From Neodontobutis hainanensis (Eukaryota > Chordata > Actinopteri > Gobiiformes > Odontobutidae): a stretch of 64,000 nt of DNA. A program made the position numbers and the translations under genes. The stretch covers positions 353,501-417,500 of the forward strand of contig JALDNG010000103.1 of the NCBI GenBank assembly GCA_024349245.1, written 5' to 3'. Below the pieces are notes generated by a model. It made no database searches and had not been told where the DNA came from. It saw only the letters and a list, made by a program, of their open reading frames with translations. Shown here one piece after another: positions 58,526-64,000 of the stretch (position 1 is its first letter; each line of letters starts with the position of its first letter).

Positions 58526-61500
58526 TGGGTTTCTGCTCTGTCCTGACACTGTCTGAATGTGTTGGCTGTGAGGCTATTCACAGAAAAGGGAATGAAAACA
58601 TGTTCATCTTGCTGCAGCTGAAGTTAGTTGAGAGCAACAGCCAGTCAGTGAAAAGTGAGCCATCACATCGGCATACAAAACAAATAACCTACAGAGTTCA
58701 TTAACATATAGTGTTATATAATTATAAATTTGTTTCTGGTATTAGTTCTTAGCTAAATTCAAAGTTGGTAGCATAGAGCAATTAGCCTGTGTATTGGTCC
58801 TGTCTCTTCTTTTTTCTTCTTCATAATTATCTGCACTTTCTCTTCCTTATGCGCAAAGGCCTTTATTTTATCCACCGTAATCCATTAATTTACTTTTGTC
58901 AACATTTATATATTTGTAATCCAAGTATTAAATTATTTTATTACTGTATATTAAGATGAGTATTGTGGTTTATTTGTACTGTAAGGTTGTAGCGTTAACT
59001 TGCACTGGGGACAGATGCTAGCACATCAATAAATAAGCTAAAAGAAGTCCCGGCCTTTGACACCATTACTACAAAAATAGTCAAATTAAAGACTACCAGT
59101 TACATTCAGACACAAACCTTTTCCCAGATTATAACATATTTAATGAAAACAATGCTCTGTTATATCTGATCTGGGTATTTTCCCTCTGTATCCTAGTAAA
59201 TCTGTGAGCTGCACTGACCTCACTGCGCAATGAGCTCACTCCCAGAGATGCCTTTAGCAGCGTGTCATGTATAACGGCGAGCCTTGTCAATGCAATTTGA
59301 CACAACCCAGCCACTAACATCCTCTAATATGAAACTACTGCTTCATTACTTCACAATCTTTCCACTCAATGTGCCACAAAGTAATTACAGTGTTTACTTG
59401 TGCTTTCTAGAAAATTGGTGTAAAAGACTTAAATGACAGACATCTTTTCCAATGGTTTAAGATTTGTGCACACTGGTGAGAGCTCCACTAGATGTCAGCA
59501 TTGTAGTGGAGTTGACATTGACTTGCAAGAGAAACTTTTTTCTTAGCTCTAAACGCTCCAAATAGCACAGGTCATTAAAAGAGTATTGTTCTAGCTACTT
59601 ATATTTTGTAAGTCATCAACTCCTAGCTACAACAGCAAAGAACATTAAATATTTGGTATATGTTAGCATTGACTGCAATGTTGTTCATATAGCTAAGCTT
59701 GCCTCTTTTACGCACTCTTTATAATAGTCTACATACCATTAACCTAAGTTCTGTACTGCCCTGGTGCAACAGACCCCATCTTATAACAGAATTTTACCCC
59801 AAATAAAACTCAAAATAACGAAAACTAGTGTGAAATAAAAATTACAATTGCAAGCAAAAGAATATTTTACTTTTTTTTATTGATTTACCAACTTAATAAG
59901 TGCATATAATCAGGTAGTAGTAATAGCTTGTATCAACAAAATATTAACAAGTATTTAGGCTCCTACATTAGTTCAAGTTTTGTATCACATATTATAAAAT
60001 ATGTATTACATATGCATTTAAAAAACATATACATGCATTTGTGTAAATAAACATATATTGTTACATATATTTTACTTTATTTTGAGTGAAACAAGTAATG
60101 AAGATGAGAGCAGATCATTTAGCAGGAGTCCCTTTTATACACTTGACCAGAACAAGTTTAATCTCATATTGCAATACATTTAGTTCAATAAACACACAAT
60201 GACAGACCCATTTATTCTTGGTTAAAAAAAAAAACTGAGCCACTTGCAAATTTAGGCAATTTTTTTTTCTGCAGAGTTCTACATGGATGTTTTTGTTTTT
60301 GGACTTGTGGTTTCTTATACACATTGCTAAAGGCTCAAAACAACAGAGAAAGGTAATTGGCATGCCATGTTAAAAATAATACACAGCAGCTAACACAACT
60401 TGAGTAGAACTGAAGTAAATCTGAAAAACAATGAAACACGTGAGACACAAGATTTTTGCTGCCTCTAAAATTTCTAATTCAGTGTTACAAATGACAGTGA
60501 AAATACTGTTGCAATGTTGAACTCTAGCTGAGTAAACTCTTGTCTTTGGGAAAGGCTGAAGAGAAATACCACCTGAGAATGCCTCATTACTGTTTTTTCA
60601 TTCCCATGCACTAGAGCTAGGAGCATGGGAAACAAAGCTTTGGTAAGCTTCTCTTCAAATGTTATCTTTAGGATGGGCATTGCCACAGGCGTTGACGTCC
60701 CTATCTAGACCCACTGGCCTCTTGGCAGTGCAGGGTGTAAAAAGGCCTCTGATAAGCCCACTCATGGCCTTAATGTAAACTGTGGAGGTCTACTGTGAGG
60801 TCAAAGCCACACCTAATATACGTCAAGTTATTAGCTAAGTGCAAGATCTGTATCATTGGGTGAGATTAAAAAAAAGAATTAAAAAATACAGTTGCAAAAA
60901 TGTTGTAAATAGCGTAGCTGATGTAAAAGGAACCCGACAGTTAACAAAATGTTTTCAGTTTTGCATTTATCTATTTTGGGAAAGTGGATTATTAAAGCTC
61001 CATAGAACATCAAAACTCACACAACTACCCAAAATGGATAAACTCAGCACAGTTGAAACACTGAAAGAAAAGCATGCATTATTGTATAATTGTTTTGGGC
61101 ATTTATAAATCAAATTGTCCTTGTTTTACATTTATTTAAGGGAAAAAAGCATCAGCCCTTTTTTCACTGGGTTTGTTTATGGACAGCCGGGCTTCATTGC
61201 TGTGTACATGCACTGGTCCAAGTGGTTGGACATTGAATAAGCCCCGTTACCACTGGAGCAGTACGGTGTGGCACGTTTCCATAACCAAAAGGTCTGAATG
61301 GTCCCCATAAGCATACCATATTGTCTTGGGGTCCCGGGCAGTTTGGTACGCTTTCGAAGGGGTGGAGCTAAACACTGCGGTCAGCTGATTGGATATTATA
61401 TATGTTCTAGATGTTCTATATATAAACGTCATATTTCAACAAGTCTTTTTCCCCAATGACAAAACATAAATCACATCAACAATAAAATAAAAAGCTATGG

Positions 61501-63840
61501 TCTCTTAAGAATACACTCCACGTCAACACAACTCAAATTATATCTATATATAATTGTGCCATGTGAGTGTATTTGCTTAAATTACTTACATTACAATCCT
61601 ACTTCCATACATGTACAATCCTACTTCCAACTTGGCTAAGCATATACAAATACTTTTGGGCTTATGCAGTTCTACAAATACTAGTTCTACAGAATACCCT
61701 GGTGCTTTGATGACAATTTGTTACTTGAGCCATTTTTTATTTTACTTGTGTACATATTTTGGCAGCTCTACCCACATCAGGTCTCCAGTCACAATGATTC
61801 TTCTCAGATGCACTCGGACTCTTGGGTTAGCGCTGAGGTCACACATTAACAACGCAGAGGCCAGGCCACTTCGTTTTAATTTCACAACCAGGCCTTTTGT
61901 CCCAAATGAGGCTGCAGTGTTTTCCATCAACTCCAGAGACCGAAACTGAGACTGATTTGCTCAAGTATCTTCTTCGTTTTTTTGCTCGGCGGGTCATTCC
62001 AGGTTGCGCTCAGCTCCTAAAGGGAGGGCGAGCTCCCTGCAGCTGCTCGGCTCGGACTTTGTCTGGTTTTATTAATGCTACGTATCGCTCACTGATCATA
62101 CAATTATGTCAACACCATTCACTGGACATCTACCACATACAGCAACCTGTTCTTTCTAAATCATTGCTTGTCATCAGTTTGGCTGTTGACACTGTGTGAA
62201 CCTGAATAAATGGTTTTGTTTGTTCAATATTGGCAAGTCCATTCTGTATGTCATCATGAATTTTAAAACATCACTGGCATACAGCCTTTTTAACCGATTG
62301 CTATCTAGTAATGCTTAAGGCTGGTGATGCTAACAACCAATACCAAGTGGCATGAAAAAATATAATTTCAGTGTTCAGCTATTATGTCAGACCTTTATTA
62401 TAACATGCATAGAGAAGTGTATGACTGTTTATTGACATTTGCCATTGTAGTGGAAATACGTCAAGGTCAAGATGTTAAAGCGAAAGTCTTTCAAAGGCAT
62501 GCCATAAAAGATCTGACAAAATTGTTAATTGCGTTCAATTTAGATCAAAATGATAGGATTGATGTAAAACTTAAGTAAAAAAATTTGTGTCCATAGATGA
62601 CATATTTAGAGCTCGACGAGACACTAACCAGTCACAACAGACTAGTCTTTAAAATCATTACTGTTAACTGGTTATGTAAACATTTGTAAAATACAACTGA
62701 ACCAAATGGAAAACATTAGTCATTAGTATATGTCAAAATTACCTTATTATACCTATGCCATCCTAAAGATCTGGCATTTAAAACACCACTGAACTCAGAG
62801 GAAGAAGCCATTAGTTCCATTACTTCCTGTTTCTACAACAGCCCAGAGAAATGCCTTCTAAATTTACGACATGAATAGTTATTGTATAAATTTTTGTAAT
62901 TTTTTTTTAAAGACTTGTTTATGCGCAACAGCATGTCTCTGCGGGGCTACCGTAATTGCTTACAAGCTCAGGTGTGGAATTGCAATCTGCCGTGTAGCCA
63001 CCAGATGTTGCCAAAGAGTTAACCACACTGCACCTTTAAAATGAAAAGGTGTTTTTTTTCTGAGAACAGCTTTTACATCAATTCCATCTTAATTTAGCTT
63101 ATTGGCTTGTGCTGGGCTCTTAATTACAGTAACAATATCACTAATTACTGTATGGGATGCAATCAGAGGATGAGGTTAACTGAGTACAATTCCTCATCAG
63201 GAGACAGAGCCTTCCTGGTTCCTGAAAAGTGCCGCGACGCCTGAAACAGCAGAGTGGCTCAGACGCACCGTCAGCCTCCAAAACCTAAGCCACAAATTAT
63301 GTCTGGTACATGGAAAAGATCATGTAGTCCTCGAAGCAGAGTACGGGGCGGTGAGAAGTAAGAGTTATTTGTTGTAACTGGGTTGGGATTGGATGGATCC
63401 GATTTACATTCCTCTCTGGGATGTGATATTGATACAAGGTCAGACCAAGGCTAATGTCTAAGAGTATGAGGAGACCTGTCTGAATTGACTTCAAATTGAC
63501 TAAAAACAATCAAACCAAGTTTTTATTTAAGCAACCCTCCTAAATGTTATGTTTCTTTGTAATGTTTCAAGTAGAATATAAATAGTGTACAGAAAAACAT
63601 AATAATATGTGTACATTAAAAATCTGTCTATCAACAGTATACTGCTGTAATTGTAAAGTAGAGTCAATATTCTTAAAATATGTACATTATAATTGGTGTG
63701 TAACAAGCTTTTATTTGCTGGGCAAACAGACCGATTCATTTACTGTTTGTAAAGCTCCTCTTAAAATATTTTTTCTTTGTTTTTCATCACTGGTGGTGGA
63801 GAAGGTCAGTCATTATTGTGATTACAGCCTCTCCAACCAC
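58526..63840. other. Distal wnt3a upstream interval
   Basis: AT-rich. No exon of wnt9a (the expected next gene) or another gene recognised. A CTCF-like motif with one mismatch lies at 59485-59499. A possible decayed DNA-transposon piece (GTTTCCATAACC, GGTACGC... features) lies at about 61240-61390. GC-richer unique islands lie at about 59.19-59.33, 61.77-62.07 and 62.93-63.25 kb. Confidence 0.5.
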
Positions 63841-63849
63841 CACCAAACA

Positions 63850-64000
63850 ATCTCACACACATTCATACACCAGTGTCACAGCTGGAACACCACTGGAGGC
63901 AAATGGATGAAGTGTCTTGCTTAAGGACACAGCAACAGTGTGAACTGGGGAGAGCCACCAACCTTCCGGCTATAGGATGACCGCTCTAGCACCTGAGACA
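63850..64000 (-). repeat. tRNA-derived SINE, cut by window end
   Basis: Minus strand: AGGTGCTAGAGCGGTCATCC is an A-box-like head, GGTTGGTGGCTC sits where the B box is expected, and AAGCAAGACACTTCATCC is the body motif shared with the SINEs at 6181 and 34161. It is more diverged than those copies. Confidence 0.7.

Noticed and set aside
53561..64000. wnt9a, expected upstream of wnt3a in divergent orientation
   Set aside because: None of its conserved cysteine-rich exon motifs appears on either strand; it probably lies beyond the window.
1..64000. CRISPR array, bacterial operon, integrated virus or toxin gene
   Set aside because: No regular repeat-spacer pattern, no prokaryotic gene organisation and no viral gag/pol/env-type content; all polymerase-like pieces belong to non-LTR elements.

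Overview
This is a nuclear genome segment from a ray-finned (teleost) fish. The genes are split by GT-AG introns, many introns are short, and the repeats are fish-type: tRNA-derived SINEs, an RTE-like LINE and a CR1/L2-like LINE. The species cannot be named from the sequence. Gene content matches the human 1q42 block (OBSCN, GUK1, C1orf35, ARF1, WNT3A), so this is a conserved vertebrate neighbourhood. I found no bacterial, plasmid, CRISPR or defence-type system and no evident new biological system.

Layout, left to right. 76-2105 (+): last three exons of obscurin (obscn), ending in the non-kinase 'A-type' tail. 5090-7102 (-): complete six-exon guanylate kinase (guk1, 199 aa), convergent with obscn. 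7105-13027: AT-rich upstream DNA holding a recent RTE-like LINE copy with a 12-bp target duplication, a perfect CTCF-like motif and possible first exons of guk1. 13028-16138 (+): complete eight-exon C1orf35/MMTAG2 gene (300 aa). 16139-19929: 3' ends, a SINE with intact target duplications and a LINE relic. 19930-21161 (-): complete four-coding-exon arf1 (180 aa), with a promoter-like ETS/YY1/CRE cluster near 22.1 kb. 22.2-37.9 kb: a gene-free interval with several GC-richer unique islands that could be enhancers. 37921-53091 (-): complete four-exon wnt3a (360 aa) with introns of 7.1, 6.6 and 0.46 kb. 53.1-64 kb: upstream DNA containing an RTE-like LINE split by a CR1/L2-like LINE, and SINE relics.

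The genes do not form a pathway. guk1 (GMP to GDP), arf1 (Golgi coat recruitment) and C1orf35 are housekeeping genes, obscn is a muscle giant-protein gene, and wnt3a is a developmental ligand whose large introns and flanks probably hold regulatory DNA. Compared with the human order, obscn is inverted and MRPL55, GJC2 and IBA57 are not found. All coding joins below were checked by phase: guk1 600 nt, C1orf35 903 nt, arf1 543 nt and wnt3a 1083 nt each close in frame.
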